Assembly: GCA_021811085.1 (NCBI GenBank)
Contig: JAJZPQ010000003.1
Location: forward strand, 119,224 to 183,223
DNA from: Pseudomonadota bacterium
Lineage (GTDB): Bacteria > Pseudomonadota > Gammaproteobacteria > Burkholderiales > SG8-39
Direction of reading: 5' to 3'
Length of the DNA stretch: 64,000 nucleotides
The number at the start of each line of letters is the position of its first letter. Position 1 is the first letter of the stretch. Below, one piece after another: positions 43,566 through 52,750 of this stretch. The notes under the pieces were generated by a model that was not told the DNA's origin, did not search any database, and was given only the letters and a program-made list of their open reading frames with translations. The position numbers and the translations under genes are program-made.

Positions 43566-44168
43566 TCAAAACTTGAATACGTCGGGATGGCGCTCGAGCT
43601 GGCGCGAATACACCAGCCTGGACGCACGCACGACCGCGATCAGATCGCGCCGCGCTTCTTCGAAGTCATTGTTAATAATAACATATTCAAACTCGGCTGC
43701 GTGGCTCATTTCGTCTGCCGCAACCGCCAGCCGCCGCCGCACGACTTCCTCGCTGTCCTGCCCGCGCCGGCGCATGCGCCGCTCCAGTTCAGCAATCGAG
43801 GGCGGCAGGACGAATATGCCTATAGTATCGGCAAAAATCCGGCGCACCTGCTGCGCGCCCTGCCAATCGATTTCGAGCAGGATGTCGCGGCCGGCGGCGC
43901 GTTGCGCCCGGATCCAGGCCTCGGAAGTGCCGTAGTGATTGCCGTGCACCTCGGCGCTTTCGAGGAATTCGCCGCGCTTGAGCATGGCCATGAAGCGGGC
44001 TTTGTCGACGAAATGATAGTCGCGGCCGTCGACCTCCCCGGTGCGCGGCGCGCGCGTAGTGTAGGACACCGACAGGTGAATCTGCCGGTCTTCCTCCAGC
44101 AGCTTGGCCGTGAGCGTCGATTTGCCCGCGCCGGAGGGCGCGCTGATGATGAACAGGTTGCCGCTCAT
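43566..44168 (-). CDS. gmk: Guanylate kinase Gmk
   Basis: A 200-residue kinase that makes GDP from GMP. The P-loop is [20 protein letters not shown]. The GMP-binding part includes [20 protein letters not shown] and [28 protein letters not shown] is the Walker B region. Its ATG overlaps the stop of the YicC gene by four bases. Confidence 0.96.
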   Translation of the reverse strand: MSGNLFIISAPSGAGKSTLTAKLLEEDRQIHLSVSYTTRAPRTGEVDGRDYHFVDKARFMAMLKRGEFLESAEVHGNHYGTSEAWIRAQRAAGRDILLEIDWQGAQQVRRIFADTIGIFVLPPSIAELERRMRRRGQDSEEVVRRRLAVAADEMSHAAEFEYVIINNDFEEARRDLIAVVRASRLVYSRQLERHPDVFKF

Positions 44169-45031
44169 TCGATGTTCTGGATCTGCTCGCGCATCTGCTC
44201 GATCAGGAGCTTGAGCTCGATCGAGGCTTCGGAAACTTCCTTGGATACCGACTTCGATCCCAGGGTATTGGCCTCGCGGTTGAGCTCCTGCATCAGGAAA
44301 TCCAGGCGTTTGCCCGCCGCGCCGCCGGCATCGAGCACGCGCCGCACCTCCTGCAGATGCGCGGCCAGCCGGTTGAGCTCCTCCGCGACATCGACCTTGA
44401 TGCCGAACACGGAAATTTCCTGGCGTATGCGCTCCTCGTCGTTGGCGGCCAGCGCCTCGCGCAGCCGCGCCGCCAGTTTTTCCTGATAAGCGGCGACCGC
44501 GAGCGGCAGCAGCGGCGCGACCCGTTCCACCAGCGCCTGCATTTTGGCGACGCGTTCGAGGATCATGTCCCGCAGCTTGGCGCCTTCGCGCGCGCGTGTG
44601 GCGCAAAGCTCGTCCACGGCCGCGCGCATCAGCGCCAGGCAGGGCTCGCGCAATGCGTCCGCGGCGATCGCGGCGTCGCCGAGCATGCCCGGCCAGCGCA
44701 GCACCTCGCCCGCGCGCAGCGGCTGCGCCTCGGGCATCGCCGCGCGCACTTCGCGCTCGAGCTCGGCCAGGCGCGCGAGCAGCTCGGCGTTGAGCGACAG
44801 CTGCTCGCCGGCGACGACGGCCGGCGTGAAACTGATGCGGCAGTCGACCTTGCCGCGGCCGATTTTTGCGGCGATCAGCTCGCGCAGGTTCGGCTCGAGC
44901 GAGCGCAGTTCTTCGACCACGCGAAACTGCAGGTCGAGAAAGCGGTTATTGACGCTTTTCAACTCCAGCAGCAGCGAACCCTGCGCGGTCTCGCGCGCCA
45001 GCGCCGCATAACCGGTCATGCTCTGAATCAT
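44165..45031 (-). CDS. yicC: YicC-family endoribonuclease
   Basis: A 288-residue protein beginning MIQSMTGYAALARETAQGSL, the family hallmark. The C-terminus has KRLDFLMQELNREANTLGSK and ends [18 protein letters not shown], with acidic residues likely to bind metal. In E. coli YicC is an RNase affecting small-RNA stability. It overlaps gmk by 4 bases. Upstream, 45031-45070 contains short TGTGTGAATGT-like repeats of no clear role. Confidence 0.94.
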   Translation of the reverse strand: MIQSMTGYAALARETAQGSLLLELKSVNNRFLDLQFRVVEELRSLEPNLRELIAAKIGRGKVDCRISFTPAVVAGEQLSLNAELLARLAELEREVRAAMPEAQPLRAGEVLRWPGMLGDAAIAADALREPCLALMRAAVDELCATRAREGAKLRDMILERVAKMQALVERVAPLLPLAVAAYQEKLAARLREALAANDEERIRQEISVFGIKVDVAEELNRLAAHLQEVRRVLDAGGAAGKRLDFLMQELNREANTLGSKSVSKEVSEASIELKLLIEQMREQIQNIE

Positions 45032-45157
45032 GTGAGTCCGTGTATGTGTGAATGTCTGAATGTGTGAGCGAGTACGCTTTACTTTGCCAGTTCGCGCGCC
45101 GAAAATGTGCGCAGCCCCTGACGCTTTTGTCATCATAGCAGAGCCCGCCACCGCGCA

Positions 45158-46114
45158 ATGCCCACGCAAGCCAACCAGCCGCTTCCCGACGGGTATCAGC
45201 TGCACAACTACCGCATACGCAAAGTGCTTTCCTGCGGCGGCTTTTCCATCGTCTACCTCGCCGAGGACGAGAACGAGGTGCCGGTGGCGATCAAGGAGTA
45301 CCTGCCGTCCTCGCTGGCGCTGCGCAAGCAGGGCGACGCGCCGCCGGCAATCGCCGCGGAAGACCTCGCCACTTTCCGCTACGGCATGAAATGTTTCTTC
45401 GAGGAAGGCAGATCGCTCGCCGGGCTCGCGCACGGCAACCTGGTGCGCGTGCTCAATTTCTTCCGCGCCAACGAAACCGCGTACATGGTGATGCGCTACG
45501 AGCGCGGGCGCACGCTGCAGGAGCATATCGCGCGCCGCCGCGGCAGCATCGGCGAGGATTTCATCCGCCGCGTGTTCACGCTGCTGTTGAACGGGTTGCG
45601 CGAAGTGCACACGAACAAGCTGCTGCACCTGGACATCAAGCCGGCCAACATCTACATCCGCAACGACGGCACGCCGGTGTTGATCGATTTCGGCGCGGCG
45701 CGGCAGACCCTTACCGAGCAAACGCCGCGCCTGAGCCCGATGTACACGCCCGGCTTTGCCGCGCCCGAACAATACCGCAAGCGCGAGCTGCTCGGACCCT
45801 GGAGCGATATCTACAGCGTGGGCGCGACCATGTTCTGCTGCCTCGCCGCAGCCGCGCCGCCGCCCGCCGACCAGCGCATGGACAAGGACAATTACGTGCG
45901 CGCGCGGCAGCTTTGGGCCGGCAAATATTCCGAGCAGCTGCTGCAGACCATAGACTGGTGCCTGCGCCTGGATCACCTGCGCCGGCCGCAAAGCGTGTTC
46001 GCGCTGCAGAAAGTGCTGCAGCGCGAGCGCGACCCGCTGGTGTCGCTGACTTCGCGCACGGCGGACTTCCGCAACCTGGTGCTCAAGCTCGCAAACTGGC
46101 GCGGCGAGCGCTGA
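45158..46114 (+). CDS. Serine/threonine protein kinase, Hanks type
   Basis: A 318-residue soluble kinase. The Gly-rich loop is VLSCGGFSIVYLAED, the Lys is in VPVAIKEYLPSSL, the catalytic loop is LLHLDIKPANIYI, the DFG motif is VLIDFGAARQT and the APE motif is GFAAPEQYRKR. The catalytic loop reads HLD, not HRD, so regulation by activation-loop phosphorylation may differ. There is no membrane helix or sensor domain. A PP2C phosphatase follows after 8 bases, an obvious opposing partner. This pair next to rph is conserved in betaproteobacteria. Confidence 0.93.
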   Translation: MPTQANQPLPDGYQLHNYRIRKVLSCGGFSIVYLAEDENEVPVAIKEYLPSSLALRKQGDAPPAIAAEDLATFRYGMKCFFEEGRSLAGLAHGNLVRVLNFFRANETAYMVMRYERGRTLQEHIARRRGSIGEDFIRRVFTLLLNGLREVHTNKLLHLDIKPANIYIRNDGTPVLIDFGAARQTLTEQTPRLSPMYTPGFAAPEQYRKRELLGPWSDIYSVGATMFCCLAAAAPPPADQRMDKDNYVRARQLWAGKYSEQLLQTIDWCLRLDHLRRPQSVFALQKVLQRERDPLVSLTSRTADFRNLVLKLANWRGER

Positions 46115-46122
46115 ATCGGGCG

Positions 46123-47037
46123 ATGCAATTTTCCATTTTCCAGGAGAGCCGGCGCGGCGGGCGCAAATCCAACCAGGACCGCGTCGCCTATTGCTACAGC
46201 CGCAACGCGCTGCTGATGCTGCTCGCCGACGGCATGGGCGGGCACCTGCATGGCGAAATCGCGGCCCAGATCGCGCTGCAATCGATCACCCAGGCGTTCA
46301 AGCGCGCGGCCCAACCCCGTCTCCCCGATCCCGGCGCATTTCTGCGCGACGCCTTGCTCGGCGCGCACCACGCGATTGTGCAGGGGGCAGCCGAGGCCGG
46401 GCTGCCCGAGACGCCGCGCACCACCTGCGTCGCCAGCGTAGTGCAGGACCATAGCGCCTGCTGGGCGCATGCGGGCGACTCGCGCCTGTATCACCTGCGC
46501 GAGGGCAGAATTCTGGCGCAGACCAAGGACCATTCCCTGGTGCAGCAGCTGATCGACAGCGGGCGCATGCGCGAGGAGGCAGCGCCGGCGCATCCTGCGC
46601 GCAACCGGATTTACAATTGCCTCGGCTCGGCGCGGCCGCCGCGGGTGGACCTGTCGGCGACGGTGCGGCTCGAGGCCGGCGATGTCCTGCTGCTGTGCTC
46701 CGACGGACTGTGGAGCCCGCTCTCGGGAAAAATTATCAGCAGCGCGATACTGAAAGACGGCATCATGCAGGCTGTGCCCGGGCTGCTGGACGAGGCGGAA
46801 CGGCGCGCCGGACGCGAATGCGACAATTTGTCTGCGATCGCGATGCGCTGGGAAGAACAGCCGGGCGGGACGCAATCCGAGCAGATTCCGGCCGAGCGCA
46901 AGCCGCCGCAGGCGCTCGCAGCAAAGACCGCAGGTGCCGGTGCAGCACAAGGCGATTATCTTTCCGATGATGAAATAGAACGGGCCATCGCCCAGATCCG
47001 CAATGCAATCAAAAGGCAGACCGATGACAAGACCTAG
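46123..47037 (+). CDS. PP2C-family protein phosphatase
   Basis: A 304-residue metal-dependent Ser/Thr phosphatase. Metal and catalytic motifs are visible: KSNQDRVAYCY, LLADGMGGHLHGEIAA, AHAGDSRLYHLREG, LLLCSDGLWSPL and ECDNLSAIAM. The C-terminal 60 residues are linker plus a short acidic helix (DYLSDDEIERAIAQI). It should reverse the upstream kinase. Its last codons overlap a partial copy of the rph start at 47024. Confidence 0.94.
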   Translation: MQFSIFQESRRGGRKSNQDRVAYCYSRNALLMLLADGMGGHLHGEIAAQIALQSITQAFKRAAQPRLPDPGAFLRDALLGAHHAIVQGAAEAGLPETPRTTCVASVVQDHSACWAHAGDSRLYHLREGRILAQTKDHSLVQQLIDSGRMREEAAPAHPARNRIYNCLGSARPPRVDLSATVRLEAGDVLLLCSDGLWSPLSGKIISSAILKDGIMQAVPGLLDEAERRAGRECDNLSAIAMRWEEQPGGTQSEQIPAERKPPQALAAKTAGAGAAQGDYLSDDEIERAIAQIRNAIKRQTDDKT

Positions 47038-47083
47038 CAAGCGCAACTGCGACCAGCTGCGCCAAGTGCGCTTCACCCGCGCA
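47024..47083 (+). repeat. Diverged partial duplicate of the rph 5' end
   Basis: Read in frame from ATG 47024 this encodes MTRPSKRNCDQLRQVRFTRA, matching the true rph start at 47185 ([20 protein letters not shown]) at 13 of 20 residues. Several differences are synonymous. It overlaps the PP2C stop. After this segment the similarity ends and a hairpin at 47094-47116 begins. Confidence 0.75.
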
Positions 47084-47093
47084 AGGATTACGA

Positions 47094-47116
47094 ACAAGGG
47101 GGCGACGCCCCCTTGT
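47094..47116. repeat. GC-rich hairpin between rph duplicate and rph
   Basis: ACAAGGGGGCG (47094-47104) and CGCCCCCTTGT (47106-47116) are perfect 11-base arms around one base. A second imperfect CCCCGAGG/CCTTCGGGG hairpin follows at about 47117-47140. No T-run follows. It occupies the spacer between the rph duplicate and rph. Confidence 0.75.
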
Positions 47117-47184
47117 CCCCCGAGGGGACTTCCTTCGGGGCGTAAATCCCCCAAAATGGGTTCGACCCTGGTAGGACCTTCAGT

Positions 47185-47907
47185 ATGACGCGGCCCTCAC
47201 TGCGGCAAGCGAACGAGCTGCGCAAGGTTCGCTTCACCCGCGCATATACCAAACACGCCGAGGGCTCGGTGCTGGTGGAGTTCGGCGACACCAAGGTGCT
47301 GTGCACCGCCAGCGTGGAAGAAAAAGTGCCAGCCTTCCTGCGCGGACAGGGTCGCGGCTGGCTCACGGCCGAATACGGCATGCTGCCGCGCGCCACCAAT
47401 ACCCGCACCGATCGCGAGGCCGCGCGCGGCAAGCAGTCCGGCCGCACGCAGGAGATCCAGCGCCTGATCGGCCGCAGCCTGCGCGCGGTCGCCGATCTGC
47501 CCGCGCTGGGCGAGCGCACCCTGCACATCGACTGCGACGTGCTCCAGGCGGACGGCGGCACGCGCACCGCCAGCATCACTGGCGCTTACGTCGCCGTGCA
47601 CGACGCGGTCACGCTGCTGCTTGCGCGCGGCCTCATCGCAAGCACGCCGCTGCGCGATTTTGTCGCCGCAGTTTCGGTCGGGGTGTACCAGGGCGAGCCG
47701 GTGCTCGATCTGGATTACGCCGAGGACTCGGCCTGCGATACCGACATGAACGTGGTCATGACCGGGTCGGGCGGTTTTGTCGAGGTTCAGGGTACCGCGG
47801 AAGGCGCGCCGTTCTCGCGCGAGGAAATGGACATGCTGCTGGAGATCGCGCGCACAGGGATCGCGCAGCTGGTCGCCGCACAGAAACAGGCTCTGGGCCT
47901 GATCTAG
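47185..47907 (+). CDS. rph: Ribonuclease PH
   Basis: A 240-residue phosphorolytic 3'-5' exonuclease that trims tRNA 3' ends. Family signatures are [35 protein letters not shown] and [17 protein letters not shown]. Length is normal and the gene is intact in spite of the duplicate start upstream. In related genomes rdgB and hemW usually follow directly; here they lie 12.7 kb away. Confidence 0.96.
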   Translation: MTRPSLRQANELRKVRFTRAYTKHAEGSVLVEFGDTKVLCTASVEEKVPAFLRGQGRGWLTAEYGMLPRATNTRTDREAARGKQSGRTQEIQRLIGRSLRAVADLPALGERTLHIDCDVLQADGGTRTASITGAYVAVHDAVTLLLARGLIASTPLRDFVAAVSVGVYQGEPVLDLDYAEDSACDTDMNVVMTGSGGFVEVQGTAEGAPFSREEMDMLLEIARTGIAQLVAAQKQALGLI

Positions 47908-48000
47908 CCGCGGCGATGCCCGGCTGTTGCAGCCCGCGCGCATTGTCTATATTGAAACAATACGGTAGTCGAGTTGGCCCATAGTCTTCAGGAGGCAAAC

Positions 48001-48192
48001 ATGACCGACAAGCAGTACCAGCAGCTGTTCGCGGCACAACTGGCCCAGATCGCCCTGCTGCAGGCAATCGAGGCCAACGTGTCTTTCATCGCGCACAAGC
48101 ACGTTCCCAGCGACAGGATTCATCCGGACTGGAACAAAGCGCGCGACATGCTCGACTCTGCGCTGCAAGCACTGGCCGCCCGCGGGCAATGA
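48001..48192 (+). CDS. Small protein of unknown function
   Basis: A 63-residue, mostly helical, soluble protein (KQYQQLFAAQLAQIALLQAI). AGGAGG lies 6 bases before ATG 48001, a strong ribosome site. TTGCAG (47927-47932) and TATATT (47948-47953) are only 15 bases apart, a weak promoter. It is the first gene of the block between rph and rdgB. I do not recognise a family. Confidence 0.65.
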   Translation: MTDKQYQQLFAAQLAQIALLQAIEANVSFIAHKHVPSDRIHPDWNKARDMLDSALQALAARGQ

Positions 48193-48205
48193 GGACGCGG
48201 CTGCG

Positions 48206-49318
48206 CTACTGCAACGCCGGTAGCTGCGCGTGCAGGAACCAGCGATCGAGCACCACGCGGCGGGTAAACCAGCGGCTGCCGAGCAGCGCGCCGGCAAGGA
48301 TGTTGCGCACAGAGGCGGGAACGATGCTGGCGGCCGGGGCCGCCCCCGGCCCGAGGCGCGCACGCAAGCGCTCGCCGTAGGCCTGCAGGCGCGCGGCGCG
48401 GTAATCGCTGCCGCTTGCCGCAATGACGTCGGCCGCGATCAGGCCGGATTCGACCGCCGGGCGTATGCCTTCACCGCTTTCCGGATAGGCCAGCCCGGCC
48501 GCATCGCCGATGAGCAGCACGCCGTCATCGACCAGCCTGCGTCCGGAACGTCCGTGCAGTAGATAGGCATGACCCTGGAATTTTTCCGGAATGTTCTTCG
48601 GGATCCTGCCGCGCTGCTTGAGAAAATCGCAAAAGTCCTGCAGCGCTTGCGCCAGACCCTGGTGGCCCTCGCGGCCCAGGCCGATGTTCAGATAGCCGCC
48701 TTTGCGGAAGCACCAGCCGTAACCTTTGAGATCGCGGCAAAAATAGAGTTCCGGCATATCCGCGCGCACCCGGCACGCCGCGGCTTGTTCCGCATCCATT
48801 TCGAATTCGACTTCCTTCGCCGCCACCGCGGGCTCGTTTGCACCCAGTTTCGCGCCGAGAAAACGGGCCACCGGACAAAAATGCCCGCCCGCGCCGATCA
48901 GCAGCGGCGCCTCGATCGCGTCGTTGACGACCCAGAGTCCGCTGCGCCTGGCGAGCGAATTCACCGTCTCGCCCAGGCGCAGCTGCGCGCCCGAGCGCTG
49001 CAGCAAATAGTGGTCGAACTCGCAGCGGCGTATGCCGAAGCTGACCGTGCCCGGATAGCGGGTCTCGACCTCGGCGCCACGGATCAGGCCGGTGCGAAAA
49101 GCCGATATCGGCTGCAGCACGCGCCCCCGGGCATAGTCGCCGGCATCGAGCTGCAGCGCCCGCACCACCGCGGGGGTGATCCAGCCGGCGCATACCTTGT
49201 TGCGCGGGAATTGCGCCTTGTCCAGCACCGTGACCGCCATGCCCTGCTGGCGCAGTTTCCAGGCGCAGGACGAGCCTGCGGGGCCGCCTCCGACTATGAG
49301 CGCGTCGCAACTACGCAT
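48206..49318 (-). CDS. FAD-dependent oxidoreductase (geranylgeranyl reductase-like)
   Basis: A 370-residue flavoprotein. FAD-binding is shown by DALIVGGGPAGSSCAWKLRQ and GVLLIGDAAGLAYPESGEGI. The DG-like ARCEFDHYLL region and Cys in RNKVCAGWITP recall geranylgeranyl reductases and related flavin hydroxylases that act on lipids. It is next to cyclopropane synthase and a phospholipid-type methyltransferase on the same strand, suggesting a lipid-modifying role (inference). The start is at ATG 49318, 9 bases from the Cfa stop. Confidence 0.82.
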   Translation of the reverse strand: MRSCDALIVGGGPAGSSCAWKLRQQGMAVTVLDKAQFPRNKVCAGWITPAVVRALQLDAGDYARGRVLQPISAFRTGLIRGAEVETRYPGTVSFGIRRCEFDHYLLQRSGAQLRLGETVNSLARRSGLWVVNDAIEAPLLIGAGGHFCPVARFLGAKLGANEPAVAAKEVEFEMDAEQAAACRVRADMPELYFCRDLKGYGWCFRKGGYLNIGLGREGHQGLAQALQDFCDFLKQRGRIPKNIPEKFQGHAYLLHGRSGRRLVDDGVLLIGDAAGLAYPESGEGIRPAVESGLIAADVIAASGSDYRAARLQAYGERLRARLGPGAAPAASIVPASVRNILAGALLGSRWFTRRVVLDRWFLHAQLPALQ

Positions 49319-49327
49319 CGCGTCGTT

Positions 49328-50614
49328 TCACGGTGCATACAGGTATTGCCTGGTCCAGGGGACGTCGTTGTGGCCGGAGCGGTTGAAGCACACCTGGAAC
49401 AGCTGCATGTCGCCCGAACGGAACGCAGCCAGGGAGCCGGCCAGGTACAGGCGCCAAGTGCGCACGAACGCGGCATCGAACATCTGCGTCACGCGACCGC
49501 TGTTGGCCTCATAGCGTTCGAGCCAGTGCTCGAGCGTCTTGGCGTAATGCAGCCGCAGATTCTCCACGTCGAGCACGGAAAAGCCGAAAGGCTCGAAGAT
49601 CTGCATCATCTGCGACAGACTGGGCGGACACGCGCCGGGAAAGATGTTGCGCTCTATCCAGGGCGTCATCGGACTGGGGCGGTCGCGGCCGATGGTATGG
49701 ATGAGTCCGCGCCCGCCGGACTTGAGGCTGCGGTCGATGACCGCCCCCAGTGACTGGTAGTGATCGATGCCCACGTGTTCGAGCATGCCCACCGACACGA
49801 AAGCGTCGAATTCGCCGTCGACGTTGCGGTAATCGTCCTCGATGAACTCTACCCGCCCCTCCAGCCCTTCGGCCAGCGCGCGTGCGCGCGCAAACGCGAT
49901 CTGCTCCTTGGAGATGTTGTAGGCCTTGACCGTGACGCCGCAGTGTTTGCCCATGTGCAGCGCCAGGGCGCCCCAGCCGCAGCCGGTTTCGAGCACGGTT
50001 TCCCCCGGCGCGAGGCGCAGCTTGCGGCATACGTAGTCGAGCTTCGCCGCCTGCGCCTGCTCCAGCGCCATGGCCGGGTCCGGAAAATAGGCGCAGGTGT
50101 ACACCATGTCCCGGTCGAGCCAGAGCTTGTAGAAATCATTGCCGATGTCGTAATGGTGATGGATATTGCGCCGCGCCCTGGTCTCGGTGTTGCGGGGCGG
50201 CGCATTGAACGGCGCCAGCAGTTTTTGCGCGATCTGGCCGTGACCGGCGCCGCGCATCGATCGATAGATCGCCTCGAGGCAGTCCACCAAGTCGCCCTGC
50301 ACGTCGATGCGCTCCGCGACGTACATTTCGCCGAAGCCGAGTTCGGGATTCGCAATCAGCTTCAGCAGCGCACCGCGGTCGCGGATCAGAACCTGCGCCA
50401 GCGGCGAGCTGTTCGCGCTCGCGATCGCCTGTCCGTCCCACAACACCAGATCCAGCGGCGGATTGCCCAGGGATTCCATCATGCGCGCGAGCAGCAGCCT
50501 TTCTGCCGAGAACACTTTGCCGCCCAGAGCCGTCCGCGGTGCGTTGTCGCGTGCTGCGCGACAGGATGCAGCGCTGACCGCTTCGGCGTGGTGCCGGGTT
50601 CGCTCCTCGCTCAT
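49328..50614 (-). CDS. cfa: Cyclopropane-fatty-acyl-phospholipid synthase
   Basis: A 428-residue SAM-dependent enzyme that adds a methylene bridge to unsaturated phospholipid chains. The N-terminal lipid-binding part precedes HHHYDIGNDFYKLWLDRDM. SAM motif I is VLETGCGWGALALHMGK, followed by VSVGMLEHVG and LHYAKTLEHWLERYE. ATG 50614 with GAGGTGTGAG upstream is preferred to TTG 50629. It often accompanies stress or stationary-phase membrane change. Confidence 0.92.
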   Translation of the reverse strand: MSEERTRHHAEAVSAASCRAARDNAPRTALGGKVFSAERLLLARMMESLGNPPLDLVLWDGQAIASANSSPLAQVLIRDRGALLKLIANPELGFGEMYVAERIDVQGDLVDCLEAIYRSMRGAGHGQIAQKLLAPFNAPPRNTETRARRNIHHHYDIGNDFYKLWLDRDMVYTCAYFPDPAMALEQAQAAKLDYVCRKLRLAPGETVLETGCGWGALALHMGKHCGVTVKAYNISKEQIAFARARALAEGLEGRVEFIEDDYRNVDGEFDAFVSVGMLEHVGIDHYQSLGAVIDRSLKSGGRGLIHTIGRDRPSPMTPWIERNIFPGACPPSLSQMMQIFEPFGFSVLDVENLRLHYAKTLEHWLERYEANSGRVTQMFDAAFVRTWRLYLAGSLAAFRSGDMQLFQVCFNRSGHNDVPWTRQYLYAP

Positions 50615-50667
50615 GCTCACACCTCGCAATCGTATCCCGCCGTTGCGCAGTCATCCTGCCACAAATT

Positions 50668-51330
50668 TCAGGATGGCGCGAACGCCGGCGCCGCAATCGA
50701 TTCTGCGCCTTGCTTGTTGTTCCTCGCCTCGACCATCGTGGAAAAATCGAACAGATTCACCGGACAGATGTTCATCGCGTCCAGCCCGGTTTGGCCGAGA
50801 AACCGGTCCAGCGAAAAATCCGGGCGGAATCCCAGCTGCTTCGACAGCGGCGCGAGCAGGCTCTCTACCCCGCCGAGGATGGGATTGCGGCTGTGAAAAT
50901 GATTCACCATGTATATCTGCCCGCCGGGCTTGCACACCCGGCGCATCTCGTCGACCAGGCGCGCGGGATTCGGCACCACCGAGGCGACGTACATGGCGAC
51001 CACCTTGTCGAAGCTGTCGTCTTCGAACGCCATGTTCTCGGCGTCCATGACCATCAGCCGCGCCATCGGCTCGAGTCCGTCGCGCACGAGGCGCGTGCGC
51101 GCCTGCTGCAGCATTTCGCGCGAGATGTCGATGCCGACGACGCTGACGTCCTGCGGATACAGTGGCAGGGAAAGCCCCGTGCCCACGCCGACTTCCAGAA
51201 TCCGCTCGCCGGTACTGCAGTCCATGCGCTCCACGATCGCCTTGCGCCCGGGCTGAAACACGGCACCGAAGCACACGTCATAAAAGCGTGCGTAGCGTCT
51301 GTAGGCTTGTTCAACCGCCCGAATGTCCAA
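50668..51330 (-). CDS. SAM-dependent methyltransferase (PmtA-like)
   Basis: A 220-residue class I methyltransferase. SAM motif I is RILEVGVGTGLSLPLYP; motif II includes MDAENMAFEDDSFDKVV. The sequence resembles bacterial phosphatidylethanolamine N-methyltransferases of the Rhodobacter/PmtA type, which make phosphatidylcholine precursors, especially the opening AYRRYARFYDVCFGAVFQPG. Substrate assignment is inference. It lies 53 bases upstream of cfa on the same strand. Confidence 0.78.
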   Translation of the reverse strand: MDIRAVEQAYRRYARFYDVCFGAVFQPGRKAIVERMDCSTGERILEVGVGTGLSLPLYPQDVSVVGIDISREMLQQARTRLVRDGLEPMARLMVMDAENMAFEDDSFDKVVAMYVASVVPNPARLVDEMRRVCKPGGQIYMVNHFHSRNPILGGVESLLAPLSKQLGFRPDFSLDRFLGQTGLDAMNICPVNLFDFSTMVEARNNKQGAESIAAPAFAPS

Positions 51331-51531
51331 GGATGTCTCCTCGTTCAGTCCGCGTGAGCGTTGCCGGTCCGGCGGGTAGCGCGGGCACAGCTCGTGCGCG
51401 GGGCCCTCAGCCTAACCCGCCTCGCGGCGCGGCGTTTGACATTGGTCACAGACGCAATAGACGCGACGCCGACGCGGCTGGACCGGTTGCGTGTTAAATT
51501 GCCGTTTTTGCAAAGCACAGTCAAGAGTTAA

Positions 51532-52728
51532 ATGAGCGGCTATAGCCACGATCGTATCCCCGGCGAACGTTTCCTGCACTCCCCCGGCCCCACGCACATC
51601 CCCACCGAAGTGCTCAACGCCATGCATCGCCAGCCGATGGACCATGGCGACCCGCGCCTCGAGCAGCTGATCGCGACCTGCGAGACGGGCCTGCGGCGCG
51701 TGCTGCAAACCGATCGCGCCGACGTCTTCATGTACGTCTCGAATGGCCACGGCGCCTGGGAGGCGACCATCGAAAACCTGCTCGCGCCGGGACAGGCGGT
51801 GCTGATTCCGGGCAGCGGGCATTTCTCCGAGCAGTGGGCGCTCCAGGCCGAGGCCACCGGGCGACGCGTGATCAGCACACCTTACCGCGAGGGCTATCCG
51901 ATCGACCCGGGCGACGTCGAACAGGCTTTGCGCGCCGACAAGAAGCGCGAAATCGCCGCAGTCTTCGCCGTGCATACCGACACCGCGAGCAGCGCGACCT
52001 GCGACCTGAAAGCGATCCGCGCGGCGCTCGACGCTGCCGGCCACCCGGCGCTGTTCGCGGCCGACGTCGTCGCGTCGCTCGCTGCCGCGCCGTTCGCGAT
52101 GGATGCGCTCGGCGTCAACGTAGCGGTAGGCGCGTCGCAGAAAGGGCTGATGTGCCCGCCCGGCCTGAGCCTGGTCGCAATCGACGCGCGCGCGGGCGAA
52201 CTTGCCGCGCGCAATTCCACGCCGCGCTATTACTGGGACTGGGGACGGCGCAAGGCCGATTACAGCTACCGCAAGTTCTGCGGTACCGCGCCGCAAAACC
52301 TCTTGTTCGGGCTCGAGGCTGCGCTCGCGCTGCTCGAACGCGAAGGCATGGCGGCAGTGCATGCGCGCCACGCCTTGCTCGCGCGCGCGGTGCAGGCGGC
52401 GGTGGAATGCTGGTCGCAGGCAGGCGCAGTGTCGCTGCACTGCCGCGTGCCCGAGGCGCGCTCGGTGTCGGTCACCACCATAGACGTACGCGCGGGCATC
52501 GATGTCGAGGCGCTGCGCAGCGTGGCGCGCGAGCGCTTCCACGTCGCATTCGCCGGCGGCCTCGGCCCGCAGACCGGCCGCGCCTTCCGTATCGGACACC
52601 TCGGCGACGTGAATTCAGCCATGATTCTAGGCTGCCTCGCGGGCGTCGAAGCCGCGATGCTCGTCCAGGGCATCCCGTTCGGCCGCGACGGCGTGCAAAA
52701 AGCCGTCGATTGCCTGGCGGCAGGTTGA
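51532..52728 (+). CDS. Class V aminotransferase (alanine/serine-glyoxylate type)
   Basis: A 398-residue PLP enzyme. PLP Lys is in VGASQKGLMCPPGL and the phosphate contacts in SNGHGAWEATIENLL. The opening GERFLHSPGPTHIPTEVLNA is typical of serine- or alanine-glyoxylate aminotransferases. Together with the adjacent threonine aldolase it could supply or consume glycine. A 201-base region separates it from the divergent methyltransferase gene; I see no clear promoter there. Confidence 0.88.
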   Translation: MSGYSHDRIPGERFLHSPGPTHIPTEVLNAMHRQPMDHGDPRLEQLIATCETGLRRVLQTDRADVFMYVSNGHGAWEATIENLLAPGQAVLIPGSGHFSEQWALQAEATGRRVISTPYREGYPIDPGDVEQALRADKKREIAAVFAVHTDTASSATCDLKAIRAALDAAGHPALFAADVVASLAAAPFAMDALGVNVAVGASQKGLMCPPGLSLVAIDARAGELAARNSTPRYYWDWGRRKADYSYRKFCGTAPQNLLFGLEAALALLEREGMAAVHARHALLARAVQAAVECWSQAGAVSLHCRVPEARSVSVTTIDVRAGIDVEALRSVARERFHVAFAGGLGPQTGRAFRIGHLGDVNSAMILGCLAGVEAAMLVQGIPFGRDGVQKAVDCLAAG

Positions 52729-52750
52729 TACGCAATACCCGAGGACTGCG

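Noticed and set aside
45031-45070. Short TGTGTGAATGT-like repeats before yicC as a phase-variable tract
   Set aside because: The units are irregular and few, and they lie outside any plausible coding start or promoter spacer.
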